DNA of 64,000 bases from Chryseolinea lacunae (lineage in GTDB: Bacteria > Bacteroidota > Bacteroidia > Cytophagales > Cyclobacteriaceae): contig NZ_JAERRB010000004.1 of assembly GCF_016735595.1 (NCBI RefSeq), positions 124,001 through 188,000 of the forward strand, in the 5' to 3' direction. The stretch's first letter is position 1, and the number at the start of each line of letters is the position of its first letter. Made by a program: the position numbers and the translations under genes. The notes under the pieces are model-generated. The model was not told the origin of the DNA and searched no databases. It saw only the letters and a list, made by a program, of their open reading frames with translations. This document shows, in pieces, positions 8,950-16,615 of the stretch.

Positions 8950-10146
8950 ATGAATAAGATCATCGCCAATCCATTTTGCATTTACATTTTCAGCTTCACG
9001 GTTGTGCTGAGTGTCTATGCTTTGGGGTGGTCGGATCTTTATCCCAGGTTAAGCATCAATTTGTTTTTGTTTATGGCCTTTACTTTTGTGGTGGCCTTTG
9101 CAGCGGCATTGGTGTTGGACCAGAGCAAAAGAATTGACTACAAACCTATCGTGTGGTCGGGCAGGATTGGGGTGTGTACTTTGTTGATATGGATGGGCTA
9201 TTGCCTGGAATTTGTCTACAACAAGGGAGTTCCGTTTTTAGAGATTTTGAACGGCAACACAAACTATGATTATAGAGATTTTGGAGTTCCAGTATTTCAC
9301 GTTTTCCTGGCAACGATAAATGGCTTCTTTGCCGTGCACGTGTTTCATCAATTGATCTCTGGTTTTTCCCTTCGGCGATTCGTTATATGGGCCTTGAATA
9401 TGCTGCCATCCTTGCTGATTGTGAACCGAGGCATGTTCATTATGATGCTCGCATCGTGCCTGTTTGTATATATCCTGAGTCTGAAAACGATCAAGACCAG
9501 CGTGGTGGTGAGTATCGTGATACTTATCCTGATTGTTTTTTTCTTGTTTGGTATCATGGGAAACCTTCGACAGACAAAGGGAAAAACAATCTCGACAGAA
9601 TTTATGCTCCGGGAGAGCAGGGCCACCCCTGAGTTTAAGAAGTCGTTCGTGCCCAAACCTTACATTTGGCCCTACTTATACATTTCATCACCGATGGCCA
9701 ATCTTCAAAACTCCATCTACAGCGCGAAATCAGAAGAAGGCTGGGTGCCGTTTGTTACGTTTGAGTTACTTCCGGATTTTATATCCAAACGCATCAGCAA
9801 ATCAATGAACGTAAAGAGCCAGTCGCCGCCGTTGATAGTTCCTTGGTTAACGGTTGGGACATTCTATACACGCGCCTACGTTTATGAGCGATGGCTCGGT
9901 CTATGTTTGATTTTTGTTTTCTTTTTGGCTACTACCTTGTCCTATCTCTATGTGCTAAAAAAGAGAAGCCGATACTATGTTACGGGGCTCGCGCTTTTAA
10001 ATACGGTAGTGCTGTTCAATACCTTCGATAACATGTATGCTTTCACGGGCCTGAGCTTTCAGCTTGTGTATCCTCTTTTGTTTAGCGTTTTGAGGAAGTA
10101 TGATGCTTCTGCTGTGCCTGAAAGCGAAATTGCACCACAAACCTGA
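8950..10146 (+). CDS. Wzy-like oligosaccharide repeat-unit polymerase
   Basis: A 398-residue protein with around ten to twelve hydrophobic segments and a large extracytoplasmic loop between about residues 215 and 300. It carries no soluble catalytic domain. The general plan and the run NRGMFIMMLASCLFVYILSL fit the O-antigen/oligosaccharide repeat-unit polymerase group, which joins flipped repeat units on the periplasmic side. Primary sequence is poorly conserved in Wzy proteins, so the call relies on topology and position next to Wzx and GT genes. It is possible that the ligase-family gene at 10923 supplies polymerisation instead. Confidence 0.65.
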   Translation: MNKIIANPFCIYIFSFTVVLSVYALGWSDLYPRLSINLFLFMAFTFVVAFAAALVLDQSKRIDYKPIVWSGRIGVCTLLIWMGYCLEFVYNKGVPFLEILNGNTNYDYRDFGVPVFHVFLATINGFFAVHVFHQLISGFSLRRFVIWALNMLPSLLIVNRGMFIMMLASCLFVYILSLKTIKTSVVVSIVILILIVFFLFGIMGNLRQTKGKTISTEFMLRESRATPEFKKSFVPKPYIWPYLYISSPMANLQNSIYSAKSEEGWVPFVTFELLPDFISKRISKSMNVKSQSPPLIVPWLTVGTFYTRAYVYERWLGLCLIFVFFLATTLSYLYVLKKRSRYYVTGLALLNTVVLFNTFDNMYAFTGLSFQLVYPLLFSVLRKYDASAVPESEIAPQT

Positions 10147-10215
10147 TGGTAAAAAAATGAAATTGCTTATGCTTCAGAATCAAGTGTATTCAAACAATTA
10201 TTTTTTTCTTCTGTC

Positions 10216-10920
10216 ATGATTTCTGTTTGCATGGCCACCTATAATGGTGAGAAATATATTGAGACGCAACTTCGGTCCATTTTGTCTCAGCTTTCGCACG
10301 ACGACGAGGTGATAATTTCAGACGATTCATCGATCGACAGCACCGTGTCAAGAGCGGCGGCGATTAACGATCCAAGAATTATTATTCTTTCAGAGCAGAA
10401 GTTTCGAAGCCCTATTTTTAATTTTCAGAACGCGATACAACACGCCAAGGGAGATTACATCTTTCTTTCGGATCAAGACGATGTGTGGCTGGACGGAAGG
10501 GTGAATAAAATGATGCTCATGCTGAAGGATCATGATTTAGTGGTAAGTGATTGTAGTATAGTGGATGAAAGCTTGAAGGTCATAAGCGCATCCTATTTTA
10601 GACAGGTGAACGCACGCCCAGGATTCTTAAAAAACTTTCTGCGGACCAGCTCATACATTGGGTGCTGCATGGCATTTGACAGAAAGATTGTTGAACTGGC
10701 TTTGCCTTTTCCGAGAACTATTCCCATGCATGACTTTTGGATAGCCATGCTGGCAGAATGGAGATTCAAAATCGGTTTTGTGTATGAGCCCCTTGTTCTA
10801 TATCGCCGTCATGGTGGGAATGTGTCGGAGACGGGAGGGAAAAGCAAAAATTCTCTGTTTACTAAAATTTTCTTACGGATAAGAACGTTTCGTCATTTGG
10901 TTATTCGAATTTTGCGTTGA
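10216..10920 (+). CDS. GT2-family glycosyltransferase
   Basis: A 234-residue GT-A glycosyltransferase. Visible motifs are ISVCMATYNGEKYIETQL at the N-terminus, ISDDSSIDST (34-43) at the nucleotide site and the strong metal motif SDQDDVW at 85-91. PMHDFWIAM follows as the probable acceptor/base region. The SDQDD form is typical of GT2 enzymes annotated as rhamnosyl- or alpha-L-glycosyltransferases in O-antigen clusters. The gene is preceded by a 69-base AT-rich gap and followed almost immediately by the ligase-family gene. Confidence 0.85.
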   Translation: MISVCMATYNGEKYIETQLRSILSQLSHDDEVIISDDSSIDSTVSRAAAINDPRIIILSEQKFRSPIFNFQNAIQHAKGDYIFLSDQDDVWLDGRVNKMMLMLKDHDLVVSDCSIVDESLKVISASYFRQVNARPGFLKNFLRTSSYIGCCMAFDRKIVELALPFPRTIPMHDFWIAMLAEWRFKIGFVYEPLVLYRRHGGNVSETGGKSKNSLFTKIFLRIRTFRHLVIRILR

Positions 10921-10922
10921 CC

Positions 10923-12185
10923 ATGAAGAGTTATCCAATCCTGAATAAGTTATCTATCCAAGAGAGAATCCCACGACTATTGTGCTGTGCCATTTTAGTG
11001 ACGCTGCCGTTTCAGGAAATTAACAACGTCCTCAGTATGGTGTTTGCAGTCTATGGGTTGTTTGAATGGTGGAGGGCTGGATTCAGGATAGATAGAAACG
11101 ACTGGATGATTTTCTTGCCGGCCTTGCTTTTGGGATTCTACTTGATTGGCCTGCTCTGGTCCGTCGATTTTGTGAGGGCCTGGAAACAAGTGGAGAAAAT
11201 TTTGCTGTTCGCGGCTTTTCCCGTGGGGCTTTACGGACTGCGTCATCGGTTGAAGCAAGAGGACCTGGTCTTTGTGTTAAACACATGGGTTTTTCTTTGT
11301 CTTCTTGCGTCACTCATTTGCTATGTCAACGCTGCTCAAAATATCATCGGGCACGATAGTTTTTCGGTGGTGGAGCACAAGGAGCGGCAATATTATTATT
11401 ATTCCTATCTCTATCTGGTGGAGCCCGTGGGCATCGATCCGATTTATTTGAGTTTATATGTGAATTTCTCAATCGTCATTTTGGTGCTCCGTCCGTTTGC
11501 TGGTAAAATTGCCAATATGCTGATTGTTGGTTACCTCGTTGTCTTCAATGTTTTGATCTCTTCTAAGATCGGCATAATCGCCTTGGTCGTTGTGGGGCTT
11601 TTGTATTTGCTCTACCGCATTCGCAATAAATATATGGCCGTTGGAGCCGCCGCGGTGTTGCTGATTTTGTTGATCGCGGTTATTCAGAAGTCACATTTTT
11701 TGAGAAGCCGTTTTGTGCAGGCAACCACCTACGAATTTGACGATGCCTACGCCGGCAACTGGAACAGCATCTCACAACGGTTGGCCATCTGGAAATGCGC
11801 CGCCGAAGCGGCTGCAGATGTGTTTCCCCTGGGCTATGGCACGGGGAGTGGCCAATATAAGCTCCACGATAAATATGTCAAGTATCACTACACCCGCGGA
11901 ATAGAGGACAACTACAATGCGCATAGCGAATATTTATTCACCCTGCTGGATATTGGGGCTTTGGGGCTGGTGGTTGTGTTATTAATGATTATTTTGCCGC
12001 TCGTTAGAGCCTTCAGAACGAATAATCACATGTTGTTTTGCCTTCAGTGCTTCATCCTTATTTACTTTTCTGTTGAGGTGATCTTTGCAAGAAGATTTGG
12101 AATCTTTTTCTATGCCTTCTTTTATCCCTTACTCTTTGTCTACGGAATGTCGGCTACGGACGTAAAACGGACGACCGCCGCATGA
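10923..12185 (+). CDS. O-antigen ligase/polymerase family membrane protein (Wzy_C type)
   Basis: A 420-residue integral membrane protein with about ten to twelve hydrophobic segments. Near its C-terminal third it has the extracytoplasmic motif of the O-antigen ligase family: GYGTGSGQ followed by NAHSEYLFTLLDIG, including the conserved H-S-E-Y. Such proteins transfer polymerised glycan from undecaprenyl diphosphate to an acceptor, or act as polymerases. I chose the ATG at 10923 over a TTG at 10917. The 3' end overlaps the next GT gene by four bases (ATGA). Having both this and a Wzy-like protein in one locus is consistent with separate polymerisation and ligation steps. Confidence 0.82.
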   Translation: MKSYPILNKLSIQERIPRLLCCAILVTLPFQEINNVLSMVFAVYGLFEWWRAGFRIDRNDWMIFLPALLLGFYLIGLLWSVDFVRAWKQVEKILLFAAFPVGLYGLRHRLKQEDLVFVLNTWVFLCLLASLICYVNAAQNIIGHDSFSVVEHKERQYYYYSYLYLVEPVGIDPIYLSLYVNFSIVILVLRPFAGKIANMLIVGYLVVFNVLISSKIGIIALVVVGLLYLLYRIRNKYMAVGAAAVLLILLIAVIQKSHFLRSRFVQATTYEFDDAYAGNWNSISQRLAIWKCAAEAAADVFPLGYGTGSGQYKLHDKYVKYHYTRGIEDNYNAHSEYLFTLLDIGALGLVVVLLMIILPLVRAFRTNNHMLFCLQCFILIYFSVEVIFARRFGIFFYAFFYPLLFVYGMSATDVKRTTAA

Positions 12186-12988
12186 AGCCAGACATCACCA
12201 GCTCGCTCGTAACGTATCACAACGATCCGGCCATCCTAAAAAATGTGATCGATAGTTTTTTGAACACAACACTGAGTGTTCAGTTGATCATCAGCGACAA
12301 CTCCAGGACACCGGCCATCAAAGCTCTCGCTACAGACCCACGTTGTGAGTATGTTTTTAACAACGCCAACATGGGCTTTGGCGCCGCGCACAACAAAGCG
12401 ATCAACAGCATACTGGATACATCGCGCTATCATCTCATTCTCAATCCCGATGTCACTTTTCCTGCGGGCACACTTGAGGCGCTGCACACGTTCATGGAGA
12501 ATAATCCCGGCGTGGGTCTGGTGATGCCCAAGGTACTCGACTTTCATGGCGAAATGCAGTATCTGTGCAAAACGCTTCCATCGCCCATGGACCTGATCAT
12601 CCGGAGATTTGTTTATACCATTTTCCCCAACCTGTTTAAGAAGCGTATGATACGCTACCAGATGCTTGACAGGGACTATACAAAAAGTTTTGAGGCGCCA
12701 TCGTTGTCGGGTTGCTTCATGTTGCTGCGCGTCGATGCGTTGAAAAAAGCGGGATTGTTCGACGAACGTTACTTCATGTACATGGAGGACATCGACCTTT
12801 CGCGCAGGGTGCATCAGCACTACAAGACTGTTTATTATCCCGATGTCTATATCTATCATGGCCATGCGCGGGAGTCGTATCGTCTCAACAAACTGCTGCT
12901 CACGCACATCAAATCGGCCATCAAATATTTCAACAAATGGGGGTGGTTTTTTGACGCTGAGCGTCGAAAGGTGAACCGTAGCCTGTAG
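12182..12988 (+). CDS. GT2-family glycosyltransferase (WbbL/rhamnosyltransferase-like)
   Basis: A 268-residue GT-A enzyme. Recognisable segments are the first strand LVTYHNDPAILKNVI, NANMGFGAAHN (61-71), the donor/metal motif LNPDV (87-91), SGCFMLLR (175-182) and YMEDIDLSRR (199-208), which together define the WbbL-type GT2 group. Members transfer rhamnose or related sugars onto lipid-linked intermediates. It starts inside the stop of the ligase-family gene. It is the last GT of this block; a 94-base gap separates it from the initiating transferase gene. Confidence 0.87.
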   Translation: MKPDITSSLVTYHNDPAILKNVIDSFLNTTLSVQLIISDNSRTPAIKALATDPRCEYVFNNANMGFGAAHNKAINSILDTSRYHLILNPDVTFPAGTLEALHTFMENNPGVGLVMPKVLDFHGEMQYLCKTLPSPMDLIIRRFVYTIFPNLFKKRMIRYQMLDRDYTKSFEAPSLSGCFMLLRVDALKKAGLFDERYFMYMEDIDLSRRVHQHYKTVYYPDVYIYHGHARESYRLNKLLLTHIKSAIKYFNKWGWFFDAERRKVNRSL

Positions 12989-13082
12989 GGGCGGACGTGG
13001 CGTGTAATTAGCCATCATAATCTACGGGCATAGCCTTTCAATTCCTCCCAAATTCACTATTTTTACCAACTTTTGCGTTTTT

Positions 13083-14132
13083 ATGGCCGTAGAACTCGCT
13101 GCTGCGATCACGTCGTTTGTCATCTCCTTTCTCATCGTTCCGGTGATTATTAAATACTCCCTGAGAAAAAATCTCGTGGACATTCCCGGCCGTCGCAAAA
13201 TTCACAAGAAAGTGACCCCGTCAATGGGGGGTATCGCCATCTTTATCGGCTTCTTCATCTCTTCCCTTATCTGGATCGACATTCAGGGCTGGGGCAATAT
13301 CAAGTTCATTCTGGTGGCCTTGTTCGTGATCTTCTTCATTGGGGTGCGCGACGACCTTGTGCCTTTGCGACCGCTCATCAAGCTTATGGGCCAGATCATG
13401 GCGGCGTCGCTTGTCATTTTCCTGTTCGACCTTCGCATACACACTTTCTATGGTCTTTTCGGCGTGTTCGAACTGCCTACGCTGGTGAGCTATGCCGTCA
13501 CCTATTTCACCATCATCGTCATCACCAACTCTTTCAACCTCATCGACGGACTGGATGGGTTGGCGGGCACAATCGCCATTGTGGCGCTTTTGTCGTTTGG
13601 CGTGTGGTTCTTTTTGGTTGAAGATGCCATCTTCTCCATCCTGTCGTTTGCCATGCTGGGTTCCATCTTCGCGTTCCTGATTTTTAACTGGGAGCCGTCC
13701 GAAGTTTTTATGGGCGACACCGGGGCGCTGGTCATCGGCATGATGCTGGCCATTCTGGTCATTCATTTCATTGACGTGAACTATGCCTTGCCGGCCATGG
13801 CGCCCTACAAGTTCAACGGGTCGGTGGGGTCGGCGGCGTGTTTTATCATCATCCCGCTGGTCGACACGCTGCGCATCGTCATTCTGCGGTTGTCGAAGGG
13901 GCAGTCGCCGTTCAAGCCCGACAAGAGTCATATTCATCACGCCATCATGCGGCTGGGCATGACCCACAGCCAGACCACGCTCATTTTGGGGAGTGTGCAG
14001 GTTTTCTATATCGGGCTGGCCATCGTCTTCAACCATCTTTCCGACCTCTATATCCTTTCGGGGCTGGTGGGGGTGTCGTTTTTGTTGAGCATTACGCTCG
14101 ACCGGCTCATCATCAACAAGCTGTCGGATTAG
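13083..14132 (+). CDS. WecA/MraY-family undecaprenyl-phosphate glycosyl-1-phosphate transferase
   Basis: A 349-residue polytopic protein with about ten to eleven membrane segments. Conserved cytoplasmic-loop motifs of the family are clear: PSMGG (46-50), RDD (89-91), NLIDGLDG (152-159), FMGDTGAL (209-216) and the histidine motif DKSHIHH (280-286), which is the form seen in WecA-like rather than MraY enzymes. It would transfer a HexNAc-1-phosphate from UDP to undecaprenyl phosphate and so initiate the glycan made by the upstream cluster. A -7-like AACTTTTG element lies seven bases before the ATG, suggesting its own promoter with a very short leader. The gene next to it is the unrelated pheS. 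Confidence 0.9.
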   Translation: MAVELAAAITSFVISFLIVPVIIKYSLRKNLVDIPGRRKIHKKVTPSMGGIAIFIGFFISSLIWIDIQGWGNIKFILVALFVIFFIGVRDDLVPLRPLIKLMGQIMAASLVIFLFDLRIHTFYGLFGVFELPTLVSYAVTYFTIIVITNSFNLIDGLDGLAGTIAIVALLSFGVWFFLVEDAIFSILSFAMLGSIFAFLIFNWEPSEVFMGDTGALVIGMMLAILVIHFIDVNYALPAMAPYKFNGSVGSAACFIIIPLVDTLRIVILRLSKGQSPFKPDKSHIHHAIMRLGMTHSQTTLILGSVQVFYIGLAIVFNHLSDLYILSGLVGVSFLLSITLDRLIINKLSD

Positions 14133-14180
14133 GGGGACGAGCCGCGCGGCAAAGGGCATGCAAATGCCGCCCCAATGGTG

Positions 14181-14188
14181 TATTTTTG
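14181..14188 (+). promoter_or_regulatory. promoter -7 element upstream of pheS
   Basis: TATTTTTG is an exact match to the Bacteroidota housekeeping -7 consensus TAnnTTTG, 21 bases before the pheS start. No convincing TTTG -33 element is visible at the usual spacing. Confidence 0.5.
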
Positions 14189-14209
14189 ATGTTCTGATAT
14201 ACGTATTTC

Positions 14210-15244
14210 ATGGAAGAAAGAATTCAATCCCTGCTCAACGAAGTGAATGGCTATGCGGCCGGCGACAAGGCTGCGCTGGAGGCGTTCCGGCTCAAGTATG
14301 TGAGCAAGAAAGGTGCTGTTGGTGAGCTGTTCGAAGAACTGAAGCAGGTGCCCGTAGAGCAAAAGAAAACCGTGGGCAAGGTGCTGAACCAGCTCAAGCA
14401 AACGGCCGAAGCGCGCCTGCAGGAGCTCACCGAGTTGCTGGAGGCCAGCCCGGTGTCGAGCGCGGAGATAGACCTTTCGCTGCCGCCCATCCCAAACCAA
14501 ACCGGCAACCTTCACCCGTTGTCGCTCACGCGCTATCGCATCATCGAAATATTTGAACGTCTCGGTTTCAGCGTGGCAGATGGTCCTGAAATTGAAGACG
14601 ACTTTCATAATTTCTCGGCGTTGAATTTCCCCGAGAACCACCCGGCCCGCGAAATGCAGGACACGTTCTTCGTGGAGAAGAAAGGCGCCGGCAGCGACCA
14701 GGACATGTTGCTGCGAACCCACACCTCCAACGTGCAAATTCGCATGATGGAAAATCAGAAGCCGCCCATCCGTGCCATCATGCCGGGCAGGGTCTATCGC
14801 AACGAGGCCATCTCGGCGCGTGCGCACTGCTTCTTTCATCAGGTGGAAGGTTTATATGTTGACAAAAACGTGGGCTTTGCTGACCTGAAGCAAACGATCT
14901 ATCACTTCGCAAAAGAAATGTATGGCAAGGATTCTAAAATCAGATTCCGTCCGTCATACTTCCCTTTCACCGAGCCAAGTGCAGAAATAGATGTGTCGTG
15001 TCTCATCTGCAAAGGTGTGGGCTGCAACGTGTGTAAACATACGGGTTGGGTAGAGATTGCCGGCTCGGGCATGGTGCATCCCAACGTGTTGAGAAAGTGC
15101 AATATCGATCCGGAAGAATATACAGGTTTTGCGTTTGGTATGGGCATCGAGCGCGTCACCATGCTGCGCTACCAGATCAACGACCTCCGGTTGTTTTCGG
15201 AAAACGATGTGCGCTTCCTGCGACAGTTTCAGAATGTAGTATAA
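14210..15244 (+). CDS. pheS: phenylalanyl-tRNA synthetase alpha subunit
   Basis: A 344-residue class II synthetase subunit of normal length. An N-terminal coiled-coil tRNA-binding region (about 1-90) is followed by the catalytic domain with SLTRYRIIEIFERLGF, the motif 2 segment PGRVYRNEAISARAH, the Phe-binding F-x-P-FTEPSAEID stretch, a Cys-rich CLICKGVGCNVC loop, and the motif 3 helix FGMGIERVTMLRY. It pairs with PheT, not encoded in this window, to charge tRNA-Phe in the cytoplasm. It is transcribed probably from the TATTTTTG promoter and followed by the dehydrogenase gene after 18 bases, so the two may be co-transcribed. Confidence 0.97.
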   Translation: MEERIQSLLNEVNGYAAGDKAALEAFRLKYVSKKGAVGELFEELKQVPVEQKKTVGKVLNQLKQTAEARLQELTELLEASPVSSAEIDLSLPPIPNQTGNLHPLSLTRYRIIEIFERLGFSVADGPEIEDDFHNFSALNFPENHPAREMQDTFFVEKKGAGSDQDMLLRTHTSNVQIRMMENQKPPIRAIMPGRVYRNEAISARAHCFFHQVEGLYVDKNVGFADLKQTIYHFAKEMYGKDSKIRFRPSYFPFTEPSAEIDVSCLICKGVGCNVCKHTGWVEIAGSGMVHPNVLRKCNIDPEEYTGFAFGMGIERVTMLRYQINDLRLFSENDVRFLRQFQNVV

Positions 15245-15262
15245 ACGTCAACTTCACAAGGA

Positions 15263-16129
15263 ATGGTTGAGTCGATAAAAAATGTTGCTGTGATCGGCGC
15301 CGGAACAATGGGCCAGGGCATTGCCCAGCTGTGTGCTCTGGCGGGCTATCCGGTGATGCTCTACGACACACAACCCGACATCACCAAAACCGCGCTGGCC
15401 GCCGTGCGCAAGAATCTTGAAACGGCTGTTGAAAAAGGAAAACTTTCAGCAACACAAAAAGACGAAGCCCTGGCGCGCATCACGGCCGTGGGCGACTTCC
15501 GCCAGCTGCAGGTAGACGTGGCCATCGAGGCCGTGGTAGAGAAGCTTGAAGTGAAACAAATGATTGTGTCTGAACTGGAGAAGCTCAACGCGATCGACTG
15601 CATCATTGTGAGCAACACGTCGTCGTTTCCCATCACGCAGATCGCGTCGGTTCTGAAACATAAGAGCCGGTTTGCCGGTTTGCATTTTTTTAACCCCGCG
15701 CCGGTCATGAAGCTGGTGGAAGTGATTCGCGGCGCAGCCACAAACGACCACACGGCCCGGGTGCTCACGGCATTCGCCGAAAGCATCGGCAAGATTCCGG
15801 TAATGGCCCTGGACTCGCCGGGATTTATTGTGAACCGCGTGGCACGATTGTTCTATGTGGAAGCGTTAAAGATTGTAGAAGACGGCGTGTCGGACTTTAA
15901 GACAGTGGATCAATTGCTGAAAGTGAGCGGCTTCAAAATGGGACCTTTTCAACTGATGGACCTCATTGGCGTGGATACAAACTTCGCCGTGACCACCAGC
16001 ATGTATAACGCCTTTCACCAGGAACCCAAGTTCAGACCCAGCCGCCTTCAGCAACAAAAAGTAGACGCCGGACACCACGGCAAAAAAAGCGGTAAAGGTT
16101 TTTATGAATATTCAGACTCTCCCCAATAG
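15263..16129 (+). CDS. 3-hydroxyacyl-CoA (3-hydroxybutyryl-CoA) dehydrogenase
   Basis: A 288-residue protein of the short single-domain-pair 3HCDH type. The N-terminal Rossmann fold carries the NAD-binding GAGTMGQGIAQ loop (about residues 11-21). The catalytic segment reads GLHFFNPAPVMKLVEVI, with the conserved histidine, and the C-terminal domain contains DSPGFIVNRV. It oxidises 3-hydroxyacyl-CoA to 3-ketoacyl-CoA with NAD+, in fatty-acid or butyrate-type metabolism. Chain-length preference cannot be read off. The 3' end overlaps the following lipoprotein gene by 26 bases. Confidence 0.93.
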   Translation: MVESIKNVAVIGAGTMGQGIAQLCALAGYPVMLYDTQPDITKTALAAVRKNLETAVEKGKLSATQKDEALARITAVGDFRQLQVDVAIEAVVEKLEVKQMIVSELEKLNAIDCIIVSNTSSFPITQIASVLKHKSRFAGLHFFNPAPVMKLVEVIRGAATNDHTARVLTAFAESIGKIPVMALDSPGFIVNRVARLFYVEALKIVEDGVSDFKTVDQLLKVSGFKMGPFQLMDLIGVDTNFAVTTSMYNAFHQEPKFRPSRLQQQKVDAGHHGKKSGKGFYEYSDSPQ

Positions 16130-16568
16130 CGTGTGGTCCTGGCGTTGGTTCCACGGACTTCTTTTTGTTTGCGTGCTTGGCTGTTCGCAAGACACCAGCG
16201 ACGACGCCATTCCCTATGTGCCTTTTGCCGACATTGTCGTTAATCTCAATTTGCCTGAAAATACGGTGCTGCGATCGAAGGGCGGTTATCGCTACATTGA
16301 CGGCGGTGTGCGGGGCATCATTCTATACTGCAACGGCGCCAATAGCTATTTTGCCTACGAGCGCAATTGTTCTTTCCATCCCAACGAAGCGTGCGCCACG
16401 GTGAACGTGGATGCCTCAACGCTTTTCATGACGGACCCCTGCTGCGGGTCGCAGTTCGATTTTGCCACGGGCAATCCTCAGGGAGGTTCGGCATGGCGAC
16501 CGCTGCGCAGATATCAAACGTCGCTCTCACTGAGCGAGCTGATCATCACAGACAACGCCATCCAATAG
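16104..16568 (+). CDS. Rieske-like lipoprotein with altered cluster ligands
   Basis: A 154-residue protein with an N-terminal lipoprotein signal (hydrophobic stretch ending VLGC, Cys27), then acidic/polar residues. The C-terminal half reads like a Rieske domain: YERNCSFHPN (C89, H92) and later DPCCGSQFD (111-119), followed by GSAWRPLRRYQ. A canonical second box is CPCHGSxFD; here the first Cys is Asp and the His is Cys, and the first box is CxxH rather than CxH. An extra Cys lies at 97. Whether a 2Fe-2S cluster, another metal or a disulfide is bound is open. It overlaps the upstream dehydrogenase gene. Such degenerate Rieske-like lipoproteins occur in Bacteroidota, to my knowledge without known function. 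Confidence 0.72.
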   Translation: MNIQTLPNSVWSWRWFHGLLFVCVLGCSQDTSDDAIPYVPFADIVVNLNLPENTVLRSKGGYRYIDGGVRGIILYCNGANSYFAYERNCSFHPNEACATVNVDASTLFMTDPCCGSQFDFATGNPQGGSAWRPLRRYQTSLSLSELIITDNAIQ

Positions 16569-16581
16569 AAAAAGAGATGTT

Positions 16582-16615
16582 CGCTGCGCGACTCTAGGCC
16601 GAGTTGCGCGCAGCG
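16582..16615. terminator. inverted repeat between convergent genes, possible terminator
   Basis: Arms CGCTGCGCG..ACTC and GAGT..CGCGCAGCG pair around the loop TAGGCC, with a two-base bulge. The hairpin spans the stop codon of the PEP carboxylase gene. Read on the minus strand, a CTTTTT run follows about ten bases after the stem, so it could end that transcript, though the spacing is loose. It may also serve the convergent lipoprotein gene. Confidence 0.4.

Noticed and set aside
12236-13018. Minus-strand frame of 260 codons opposite the WbbL-like GT2
   Set aside because: Overlaps a clear glycosyltransferase entirely; no recognisable domain.
13221-14159. Minus-strand frame of 312 codons opposite the WecA-like gene
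   Set aside because: Translation is rich in Asp, Arg, Gln and His, typical of the antisense of a membrane protein; no start signal or motif.
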